From positions 1 to 24,764 of the IMG/VR virus record IMGVR_UViG_3300035698_002680: DNA of 24,764 nt; one strand, given 5' to 3'. A program made the translations under genes and the position numbers. Of the stretch, positions 14,005 to 19,795 are shown piece after piece. Under the pieces are notes generated by a model, which had not been told where the DNA came from, did no database searches, and saw only the letters and a list, made by a program, of their open reading frames with translations. Each line of letters begins with the position of its first letter. The first letter of the stretch is position 1. This DNA comes from a virus.

Positions 14005-15132
14005 ATGATGAGCGAATTCATCAAGCGTTCCGAAGAGTCACGGGCTAACCTGATTTCTCAGGTTCGCGAGGTCATCGACCACGCTGAATCAGAAAGTCGC
14101 GGCCTTGACGCTGGAGAACTAACCAAAATTGACAACATCGAGGGTGACATTGCACGCCACGATGAAGCCATCGCAGTAGCGACCCGTAACGAAGCACGTT
14201 CCGCCGAAGCCGCTGAGGCATCGCGTGGATTTGTTCCCGCCACGGAATCGCGTTCCGCCGATGACATTTTCCGCGCAATGTTTGAAGGCGAAGTGCGCAA
14301 CCACACGTTCGCCCCTGAGAAGCGTGCCACCCTGGTGCCTTCCGCTAACACCGTTCCCGTTGACTTCTACAACCAGGTGTTTGAAGTAGCGCGTTTGGTC
14401 GGACCATACCTTGATGTGGCAGATGTGATTCAGCGCACTAGCGGCGCAGATTTGCGTATCCCCACAATGACCGCTTACAGCACCGCGGCTGAATTTTCCG
14501 CTGGTTCTGCAATCGATCAAAGTGAACCAACCTTCAGCAGCATTTTGCTGCAGCCTGCAAAGCAAGCATTTCTTGTTCAGGTTGCAAACGAATTGCTCAC
14601 AGATGCAGGATTTGACATTCAGTCGACGATCGCTTCTCAGGCTGGGAACGCAATTGGTTTCCGCGCTAACGCCGTCATCCACGCAGCCGTCACCGCGGTT
14701 GCCGGAACTGGTGTGACCGCAGGAACCACGAACGCTATCACCACGGACGAACTGATCGAACTGGCTTACAGCATCGACGGCGCAGCCCGCATGATGGGTG
14801 CCGCGTACATGGTCAACACTTCGACCCTTTCCGCAATCCGGAAACTGAAGGATGGCAATGGCGCATATGTTCTCGATCCCGTAGTCGGTGGACCTGACCG
14901 TCTTCTCGGATACAACATTTTCGAGAACAGCGCACTTGAATCAATCGCCACCGGCAACAAGCCCGTGTTCTTCGGAAACTGGGCGTCGGTCAAAGTTGCA
15001 ACCACCGGTTTGGATGTTGCCACTTCTAGCGACTACGCATTCAACGAGGACGAAACCGCTTACCGTTTCGTTTACCGTTTGGGCGCAGGCGTCACCCACG
15101 GTTCGCACATCAAGTTCATCAAGATGGCGTAA
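14005..15132 (+). CDS. Major capsid protein, HK97 fold
   Basis: The 375-residue protein has an N-terminal helical delta-like domain (about residues 1-105, LISQVREVIDHAESESRGLD) that the protease would remove, then VPVDFYNQVFEVARLVGPYLDVADVI, ADLRIPTMT, and the P-domain helices with LTDAGFDIQSTIASQAGNAI, ending HIKFIKMA. A cut near KRATLVPS (about 107-114) is a guess. The start is ATG 14005 or, more likely by spacing from AAGGAG, ATG 14008. It uses GAG and CTC/CTG codons that the neighbours avoid. It has its own promoter and a strong terminator, fitting very high expression. Confidence 0.93.
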   Translation: MMSEFIKRSEESRANLISQVREVIDHAESESRGLDAGELTKIDNIEGDIARHDEAIAVATRNEARSAEAAEASRGFVPATESRSADDIFRAMFEGEVRNHTFAPEKRATLVPSANTVPVDFYNQVFEVARLVGPYLDVADVIQRTSGADLRIPTMTAYSTAAEFSAGSAIDQSEPTFSSILLQPAKQAFLVQVANELLTDAGFDIQSTIASQAGNAIGFRANAVIHAAVTAVAGTGVTAGTTNAITTDELIELAYSIDGAARMMGAAYMVNTSTLSAIRKLKDGNGAYVLDPVVGGPDRLLGYNIFENSALESIATGNKPVFFGNWASVKVATTGLDVATSSDYAFNEDETAYRFVYRLGAGVTHGSHIKFIKMA

Positions 15133-15149
15133 CCTAAAATCACAACGCG

Positions 15150-15188
15150 AAACCCTCGTCGTCCTAGCGGATGGCGGGGGTTTTCGTT
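15150..15188 (+). terminator. Terminator after the capsid gene
   Basis: AAACCCTCGTCGTCC (15150-15164) pairs with GGATGGCGGGGGTTT (15169-15183) with a few G-U pairs and a TAGC loop, then TTCGTT. The T-run ends on the -10 box of the next promoter. Confidence 0.85.
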
Positions 15189-15200
15189 ATGCTGGGGCGC
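15188..15200 (+). promoter_or_regulatory. Leaderless promoter -10 for the GT4 gene
   Basis: TATGCT at 15188-15193, seven bases, then ATG 15201. It begins at the end of the capsid terminator, so this gene needs its own start. An upstream ATG at 15171 lies inside the terminator stem and is not the start. Confidence 0.5.
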
Positions 15201-16388
15201 ATGGGACAATATGAAAAATTGACGGGTGTCGTGTCAATGGTCACAAACACACCGGGGACCAGTACCGGTTACGGTGTGCAAGCACAATTTTTGATGGATC
15301 GGATGATGCGTCATGGGTTGAACGTCGCCGTCCAATCAAACTATGGTTTGGAAGGTCGGTTCGAAAAAATCAAAACCAAGTGGGGCGATGTCGCACACTA
15401 CCCCAAAGGGTTCAAACCGTATTCGGATGATGTCATCAAATTGTGGCATGACGATTTTGTGACAAAACATCCCGGCAAAAAAAACGCCGTGTTCACGTTG
15501 TATGACGTTTGGGTTTACAACCAATTGGAACACGATGGTCCGATCATCAGTTATGTCCCATTGGATCATGTGACGGTTCCGCCGGGTGTGAAGAAATTTT
15601 TGATGCGTGACAATGTGACACCGGTGACGATGGCACCACATGGACAACGGTTGTTGGAATCGCGTGACATCAAATCGCATTATGCGCCACACATGCTTGA
15701 CGCGAAAATTTACAAACCGACGCAAAAAATCAATGGTGTTCCCACGCGTCAGTTCATGGAAATCGGTGACGATGATTTCCTAGTGTCGATTGTCGCAGCG
15801 AACAAAAGCAACGGGATTATGCACCGTAAGGCTTTGGCAGAACAGATTGTTGCGTTTTCATTGTTTTTGAAAGATGTCCCCAACGCGAAACTTTATTTGC
15901 ACATGGAAGGTTCGAAGGTGTTTGGCGGGTTCAACATTCCGGTGTTGTTGCAGGCGGTTGGGTTGACGAACAAGAATGTGATCATCGCTGATGCGACGAC
16001 GTTGCGGGTCGGTTATCCCGCGGAACAGTTGGCGGCGATATATACGGCATCGGATGTTGTGATGAATGCGACTTATGGCGAAGGGTTCGGTGTTGTGAAC
16101 ATTGAATCGCAGGCGTGCGGCACCCGTTTGATTACGTCGTCGTGGACGGCTAGTGAAGATTTAGCGGGACCGGATTCTTTTCAGGTTGCCGGTCAACCGT
16201 TGTGGGATGAACCGCAATCAAGTTTCTACAACATCCCGTCGATCCCGTCATTGTATGAAGCGCTGAAATTGGCTTACGATGCGCCACGTGGGATTAGCCA
16301 CGACAACATTCAGTTCGCCCGGCAATTCGAAGTCGAACATGTGTGGGATACGTATTGGATGCCGTTCTTCAAAGAATTTTTCGCTTGA
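15201..16388 (+). CDS. Glycosyltransferase, GT4 / GT-B type
   Basis: The 395-residue protein starts with GVVSMVTNTPGTSTGYGVQAQ, a GT-B N-terminal nucleotide fold with the glycine turn. The C-terminal half has the GT4 signature YGEGFGVVNIESQACGT (about 291-308), where the E...E pair contacts the sugar nucleotide, and a preceding TASDVVMNAT strand. It would move a sugar from a nucleotide donor to an unknown acceptor. Being right after the capsid gene, a virion protein is a sensible acceptor, but DNA or cell-surface targets remain possible. It overlaps the reverse-strand methyltransferase tail to tail by 20 bases. Confidence 0.85.
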   Translation: MGQYEKLTGVVSMVTNTPGTSTGYGVQAQFLMDRMMRHGLNVAVQSNYGLEGRFEKIKTKWGDVAHYPKGFKPYSDDVIKLWHDDFVTKHPGKKNAVFTLYDVWVYNQLEHDGPIISYVPLDHVTVPPGVKKFLMRDNVTPVTMAPHGQRLLESRDIKSHYAPHMLDAKIYKPTQKINGVPTRQFMEIGDDDFLVSIVAANKSNGIMHRKALAEQIVAFSLFLKDVPNAKLYLHMEGSKVFGGFNIPVLLQAVGLTNKNVIIADATTLRVGYPAEQLAAIYTASDVVMNATYGEGFGVVNIESQACGTRLITSSWTASEDLAGPDSFQVAGQPLWDEPQSSFYNIPSIPSLYEALKLAYDAPRGISHDNIQFARQFEVEHVWDTYWMPFFKEFFA

Positions 16389-16902
16389 TCCCGTGGAAGT
16401 ATAGATCGCACGAATTCGGATTGTATTCGAACGAATGTTCGATGAATAGTTCGTCTAGGTCGAACATTTGTTCGAAGTCGTTTTGGTTTAGGTTGCGATA
16501 GTAGTCCCATCGGATCGTGTGTGGGGATGATCCGGGATCGGTCCGTGATGTCCCGTGTTCCGCACGCCCGTCGCTTGCGCATGTCATGATCACGTGTTTG
16601 TTTGTCATGCGGATCATGTTCGCGAATGTGCGTTCCCATTCTGGGTTGTGTTCGAAACATTCGGCGCTGATGGCGGTGTCGAACGATCCGTCCGGATAGT
16701 CAACGTCTTCCCCTAATGCGACGACGTCGACGCCGGGTCCGGGTCCGACGTCGATGCCAACGTATTCGGTGGCGCTGAAAAAGTCGCGCACGGTGCCGTT
16801 GATGTTTAGCGATCCGATTTCGATGACGCGCACATTGTCAAATGCGTCCGGGTAACGGTTGCGGATTTTGTTCATGAAGTCGCGTTGTTGGATGTGTGCC
16901 AT
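16369..16902 (-). CDS. SAM-dependent methyltransferase (reverse strand)
   Basis: The 177-residue protein starts at ATG 16902 (reverse), chosen because TATTCT stands six bases before it; an upstream start at 16998 would overlap the GT2 gene. It shows the class I fold: VIEIGSLNINGTVRDFF (motif I), YVGIDVGPGPGVDVV (acidic strand end), FDTAISAECFEHNPEWERTF and the strand VIMTCAS. It resembles the Methyltransf_11 type that acts on small molecules or sugars. It stands antisense between two glycosyltransferases, so a methylated glycan is a natural guess. Its last 20 bases are antisense to the GT4 gene end. Confidence 0.8.
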   Translation of the reverse strand: MAHIQQRDFMNKIRNRYPDAFDNVRVIEIGSLNINGTVRDFFSATEYVGIDVGPGPGVDVVALGEDVDYPDGSFDTAISAECFEHNPEWERTFANMIRMTNKHVIMTCASDGRAEHGTSRTDPGSSPHTIRWDYYRNLNQNDFEQMFDLDELFIEHSFEYNPNSCDLYFHGIKRKIL

Positions 16903-16919
16903 GTCACTAGAATATCGGA
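16903..16919. promoter_or_regulatory. Two overlapping divergent leaderless promoters
   Basis: The 17-base gap holds TAGAATA (16908-16914). Read forward, TAGAAT (16908-16913) plus six bases leads to ATG 16920. Read backward, TATTCT (16914-16909) plus six bases leads to the ATG ending at 16902. A forward -35 TTGTTG (16885-16890) sits 17 bases upstream inside the methyltransferase gene. Polymerase could serve only one direction at a time. Confidence 0.6.
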
Positions 16920-17567
16920 ATGCTTCCAAACATGATTGTGCCGGTGTTGAATCGGTACGACCTATTGCAACGGTTGTTGGATTCAATCGATTTCCCAATC
17001 CGTGACCTTTTGATTGTGGACAATGGGGATGGTGTCGATCAGTTGCATTTCCCGGACTATGTTTTGAATTCGCACATTTTGCCGTTGCCGTCGAACTTGG
17101 GTGTGGCTGGTTCGTGGAATTTGGGGATCAAGTTGTTTCCACACGATGACATGTGGATTTTTGCGTCTAATGATGCGTGGTTTCGACCAGGCGCCCTTCA
17201 ACGGCTACAGAACGCCCGTCGGGACGAAATAACATTGTCTGATGTGTTTCCCCATTGGCAGGTGTTTTCGGTCGGTGACGTGGCGCACACGGCGCTGGGT
17301 TTGTTCGACGAAGGAATTTATCCGGCATTTTTTGAAGACAACGACATGGCGCGACGTGCGGAACATCATGATGTGCCAATCCGCATGATCGACATGGGTG
17401 TGGAACACGACAATTCATCGACGATCCATTCCGATGCCAAATTAGGTTTGGCTAATGCGCGAACGTTTGTCCGGAATCGGGATTATTATTTCGACAAGAT
17501 TGCGCGGGATGATTTTGGGGAAGGCGGTTGGTCGTTGTCGACGCGTCGCGTCAATCGTTGGGACTAG
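16920..17567 (+). CDS. Glycosyltransferase, GT2 / GT-A type
   Basis: The 215-residue protein follows the GT-A plan: NMIVPVLNRYDLLQRLLDSI (1-23), DLLIVDNGDG, then SNLGVAGSWNLGIKLF, MWIFASNDAWFRP (the usual metal-binding DXD is reduced to ND), and AFFEDNDMARRAEHHDVPI with acidic catalytic-type residues, ending VEHDNSST. It transfers a sugar from a nucleotide donor; the acceptor is unknown. ATG 16920 is leaderless-style. It forms a probable decoration cassette with the GT4 protein and the methyltransferase. It is followed by a terminator that serves the opposite strand. Confidence 0.8.
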   Translation: MLPNMIVPVLNRYDLLQRLLDSIDFPIRDLLIVDNGDGVDQLHFPDYVLNSHILPLPSNLGVAGSWNLGIKLFPHDDMWIFASNDAWFRPGALQRLQNARRDEITLSDVFPHWQVFSVGDVAHTALGLFDEGIYPAFFEDNDMARRAEHHDVPIRMIDMGVEHDNSSTIHSDAKLGLANARTFVRNRDYYFDKIARDDFGEGGWSLSTRRVNRWD

Positions 17568-17568
17568 C

Positions 17569-17596
17569 AAAAATCCCCCATCGAAATGGGGGATTG
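17569..17596 (-). terminator. Terminator for the reverse-strand gene at 17613
   Basis: AATCCCCCAT (17572-17581) and ATGGGGGATT (17586-17595) form a perfect 10-base stem with a CGAA loop. The T-run (GGGGGATTTTT) is on the reverse strand, so it ends the antisense gene; on the forward strand it would be weak. Confidence 0.8.
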
Positions 17597-17612
17597 TTGC
17601 CACAACCCGGTG

Positions 17613-17777
17613 TCAGATTCGGTCGTTCAAAATTTTGATCATGTCGGAAATTTCTTGAACCTTTATCAGGTGCATTTCCCGTTCGGTTTCGGACGTTGCG
17701 GTTTCAGCAAGTTCAACCCGGATTTTCATCGACTTGATTAGTTTGCGGAAGTTGATGTCGTTTCGTTTGGTGTTCAT
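17613..17777 (-). CDS. Hypothetical helical protein, 54 residues (reverse strand)
   Basis: ATG at 17777 follows AACGAAAGGAAACACA on the reverse strand. The product begins MNTKRNDINFRKLIKSMKIR and continues as one long amphipathic helix (VELAETATSETEREMHLIKVQEISDMIKILNDRI), suited to a coiled coil. Family not recognised. It has its own early-type promoter and terminator, standing as a single-gene unit between the GT2 gene and the connector operon. A small regulator or host-interaction peptide would fit. Confidence 0.65.
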   Translation of the reverse strand: MNTKRNDINFRKLIKSMKIRVELAETATSETEREMHLIKVQEISDMIKILNDRI

Positions 17778-17799
17778 TGTGTTTCCTTTCGTTGTCGTG

Positions 17800-17834
17800 T
17801 CTATAACTATACACACCTAACGAATGAAATGCAA
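17800..17834 (-). promoter_or_regulatory. Early-type promoter for the 17613 gene
   Basis: On the reverse strand: TTGCAT (17834-17829), 17 bases, TATAGT (17811-17806), then TATAGA (17805-17800). It copies the promoter at 13856-13890 in spacing and sequence, with a leader ending AACACAATG style. Confidence 0.72.
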
Positions 17835-17872
17835 CAACACACACAAACTTTTTTCCGCCACACGGTCCCCGG

Positions 17873-17878
17873 TAGAAT
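17873..17878 (+). promoter_or_regulatory. Promoter -10 for the connector and tail operon
   Basis: GGTAGAAT with TAGAAT at 17873-17878. A GTG five bases downstream (17884) opens a seven-codon frame, and GGTGGAGG (17883-17890) is a ribosome site for ATG 17898. No clear -35. Confidence 0.55.
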
Positions 17879-17883
17879 AGAAG

Positions 17884-17907
17884 GTGGAGGCTTACACATG
17901 GCAATAA
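17884..17907 (+). other. Possible leaderless mini-ORF before the connector gene
   Basis: GTG-GAG-GCT-TAC-ACA-TGG-CAA-TAA would encode a 7-residue peptide whose stop lies just after the connector start (17898). A similar arrangement precedes the gene at 19792. It may be a real upstream ORF used for coupling, or the GTGGAGG may only be a ribosome-binding site. Confidence 0.35.
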
Positions 17908-18509
17908 GCAACGGCTACGCAACATTGACCGACGTCAAATCCGCATTCCGCATCCAAGATGACGTCGACGACCTATTGTTGGAACTCAGCATCGAATCAG
18001 CGTCACGAGAAATCGACGGATGGTGTGAACGCGTTTTCTATAGCATCGGAACCGCGACCCGCATTTATGTCCCAACCGACCCATTCCTTACGGAAATTGA
18101 TGACCTGCAATCCGTGACCACGTTGAAAACATCATCGACGGGTGACACGTTCGATCAGACATGGGCGACCACCGATTATCAGTTGGAACCATTGAACGGT
18201 GTCATTGGCGGAATCATCGAAACACCATTCACACGCATTCGTGCGATCGGTTCATATTTGTTCCCATTGTGGGAACCACGAAATGTCAACGCACATGAAG
18301 CGACCGTGCAAGTCGTTGGCGTGTTCGGTAGGGCTACCGTACCGACCGCGGTGAAACAAGCGTGCATCATTTTGTCCATGCGACAGTTCAAACGGTATGA
18401 CACGCCGCTGGGAATTTCGTACGACGAATTGGGATCGTTGCGTGTCGGACGTGTCGATCCTGACGTCGAAAAACTTTTGTCGCCATATAAGAAATGGCGG
18501 ATGGCGTGA
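17898..18509 (+). CDS. Head-tail connector / adaptor protein
   Basis: The 203-residue protein starts at ATG 17898 after GGTGGAGG. It opens with YATLTDVKSAFRIQDDVDDLLLELSIESASREIDGWCERVFY, the helical start of HK97 gp6-like adaptors, followed by a beta-rich middle and a C-terminal helix PTAVKQACIILSMRQFKRYDTP. The tail end VDPDVEKLLSPYKKWRMA is typical. It docks on the portal and closes the filled head. The 3' end overlaps the next gene by 16 bases. An earlier in-frame ATG (17829) is upstream of the promoter. Confidence 0.8.
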   Translation: MAISNGYATLTDVKSAFRIQDDVDDLLLELSIESASREIDGWCERVFYSIGTATRIYVPTDPFLTEIDDLQSVTTLKTSSTGDTFDQTWATTDYQLEPLNGVIGGIIETPFTRIRAIGSYLFPLWEPRNVNAHEATVQVVGVFGRATVPTAVKQACIILSMRQFKRYDTPLGISYDELGSLRVGRVDPDVEKLLSPYKKWRMA

Positions 18510-18910
18510 GCATCACCGCGCTACGCGATGGGCTAGCGAACCGCATCGGCACAATTTCCGGACTACGCACCGCGTCAGAAGTTCCGGACAACGTCAACCC
18601 ACCAATTGCAATCGTTCAATTGTCCAACGTGGATTACTTCGGGGCGATGGCAAATGGGATGACCACGTACACATTCACGGTCACGGTGATCGTGGGACGC
18701 GCTGCGGAACGATCCGCACAATTGAAATTGAACGGCTACGCGTCATCGGGTTCCGGTGGCATCCGTCAAGCGATTGCAGGCGATGGAACGCTAGGTGGTG
18801 TCGCATACGATTCAAAGGTCGAATCAATGACAAACATCACTGCGGTATCATTAGGGGGAGATGTTTCTTACCTATCGGCGGATTTCGTCGTGACGGTTTA
18901 CGCAAACTAA
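18494..18910 (+). CDS. Tail terminator / tail completion-like protein
   Basis: The 138-residue protein begins with a helix (ITALRDGLANRIGTI), then PPIAIVQLSNVDYF and the strands TTYTFTVTVIVGRAAERSAQ, and ends with VSYLSADFVVTVYAN. That alpha-beta pattern and its position before the tail tube gene match tail terminator proteins, which cap the tail tube at the head side. The family link is by layout, not by exact motif. It overlaps the connector by 16 bases. Confidence 0.6.
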   Translation: MADGVSITALRDGLANRIGTISGLRTASEVPDNVNPPIAIVQLSNVDYFGAMANGMTTYTFTVTVIVGRAAERSAQLKLNGYASSGSGGIRQAIAGDGTLGGVAYDSKVESMTNITAVSLGGDVSYLSADFVVTVYAN

Positions 18911-18920
18911 GGGGAAAAAA

Positions 18921-19337
18921 ATGAGCCGCTTCGTAGCGACTGATTACAAAATCACAATCAATGGCACCGATTTCTCTAACAGTATCGCTGCCGTCACAAT
19001 GGACATCAGTTCCGAAGAACAGGACGTTACCGCATTCGGCGGCAGCGGATACCGCACAAGAATCGGCGGCTTGAAAGATGCAAGCGTCACGCTTGACTTC
19101 CACCAAGATTTCGGCGCAGCAGCGGTTGACGCCACATTGTTCCCATTGTTGGGATCGAACGCAACCGTCACCGTGTTCCCAACTTCGGCAACCGTGTCCG
19201 CAACCAATCCGTCTTATACCGGCGAATTTTTGGTTTCTTCCTATTCTCCATATTCGAGTACGGTCGGGGATTTGGCTACGCTTAGCGTTTCCTGGAACCT
19301 TGCTGGAACCGCTGGGATTGCACGCGCCACAGCCTAA
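18921..19337 (+). CDS. Major tail (tube) protein
   Basis: The 138-residue protein is rich in beta strands with the tube-protein pattern KITINGTDFSNSIAAVTMD, EEQDVTAFGGSGYRTRIGGLKDASVTLDFHQDFG, and ends with VGDLATLSVSWNLAGT. These match small siphophage tail tube proteins that stack as hexamer rings. It lies just before the frameshifted chaperone gene, as expected. The ribosome site is AAGGGGAAAAAA before ATG 18921. Confidence 0.8.
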   Translation: MSRFVATDYKITINGTDFSNSIAAVTMDISSEEQDVTAFGGSGYRTRIGGLKDASVTLDFHQDFGAAAVDATLFPLLGSNATVTVFPTSATVSATNPSYTGEFLVSSYSPYSSTVGDLATLSVSWNLAGTAGIARATA

Positions 19338-19344
19338 TTTCGGC

Positions 19345-19356
19345 TAGACTGGCGTC
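19345..19356 (+). promoter_or_regulatory. Leaderless promoter -10 for the tail chaperone gene
   Basis: TAGACT at 19345-19350, six bases, ATG 19357. The hexamer is the same as at 329-334. No ribosome site upstream of the ATG. Confidence 0.5.
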
Positions 19357-19608
19357 ATGAATTTCACACTAGCCATTCATTACGTCGGACAATCCGAACC
19401 GAAGGTCGTCAACGGCATGGCCGCGGACATCGTTGCATTCGAAACCAAATTCGATATGTCGATGTCCCGGTTGCAAAAAGATGCCAAGTTGACGCACTTG
19501 ATGTTCCTAGCGTGGTCGGTTGAACACCGGACGAAGGCGACGGGGAAACCATTTGAAGAATGGTTGAACGACGTCGAAGCGGTCGAAGCGGCTGACCCAA
19601 AAAAATAG
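19357..19608 (+). CDS. Tail assembly chaperone, short form (G-like)
   Basis: The 83-residue protein has a beta-rich start (FTLAIHYVGQSEPKVVNG), then a helical part (DIVAFETKFDMSMSRLQKDAKLTHLMFLAWSVEHR) with the FE-F .. LA-L pattern of phage tail assembly chaperones. It stops at TAG 19606-19608 directly after a slippery run. It would coat the tape measure protein during tail assembly. A longer form is made by frameshift. The start is leaderless-style. Confidence 0.78.
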   Translation: MNFTLAIHYVGQSEPKVVNGMAADIVAFETKFDMSMSRLQKDAKLTHLMFLAWSVEHRTKATGKPFEEWLNDVEAVEAADPKK

Positions 19609-19766
19609 TTGGCATCGGGGATGACTCGATGCATTGGCTCATTGCCACGCTTGCGGTGGAAACGGGTTTGTCACCGACGGAATTGATGAACATGGAACCA
19701 CGCATGTTGTTCACGATCCAACGTTACGTGATGGGGCAATCCCGTCGACAACAACGTCGCCGGTAG
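19357..19766 (+). CDS. Tail assembly chaperone, -1 frameshift form (G-T-like), 136 residues
   Basis: Slipping back one base at CCCAAAAAAA lets ribosomes continue as ATA-GTT-GGC into a 53-codon frame that ends at TAG 19764-19766. The added part contains DDSMHWLIATLAVETGLSPT and ELMNMEPRMLFTIQRYV, ending in RRQQRRR, the classical T-domain with a basic tail. The T domain links the chaperone to the tail tube. This -1 part has no strong ribosome site of its own. The terminal TAG is the same TAG as in the downstream TAGAAT box. Confidence 0.75.
19596..19605 (+). other. Programmed -1 frameshift slippery site
   Basis: C-CCA-AAA-AAA in phase gives two overlapping X-XXY-YYZ heptamers, CCCAAAA (19596-19602) and AAAAAAA (19599-19605), immediately followed by the TAG stop. 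Both fit known slippery sequences. Confidence 0.78.
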
Positions 19767-19769
19767 AAT
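19764..19769 (+). promoter_or_regulatory. Promoter -10 for the tail gene at 19792
   Basis: GGTAGAAT with TAGAAT at 19764-19769, the same motif as before the capsid and connector genes. Its TAG is the stop codon of the frameshifted chaperone. Confidence 0.5.
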
Positions 19770-19774
19770 TGTAG

Positions 19775-19795
19775 GTGGGATTGGAGCCACCTTGA
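19775..19795 (+). other. Possible leaderless mini-ORF before the 19792 gene
   Basis: GTG-GGA-TTG-GAG-CCA-CCT-TGA, starting five bases after TAGAAT, encodes six residues, and its stop overlaps the TTG start of the next gene. GGAG at about 19783 could instead be a ribosome site. Confidence 0.35.

Noticed and set aside
15171-15200. Upstream ATG at 15171 as the start of the GT4 gene
   Set aside because: It lies within the terminator stem and upstream of the TATGCT box; ATG 15201 fits the leaderless pattern and the protein fold begins there.
16903-16998. Longer start (16998) for the reverse-strand methyltransferase
   Set aside because: It would overlap the GT2 gene head to head and add residues with no fold features; ATG 16902 has TATTCT at the standard distance.
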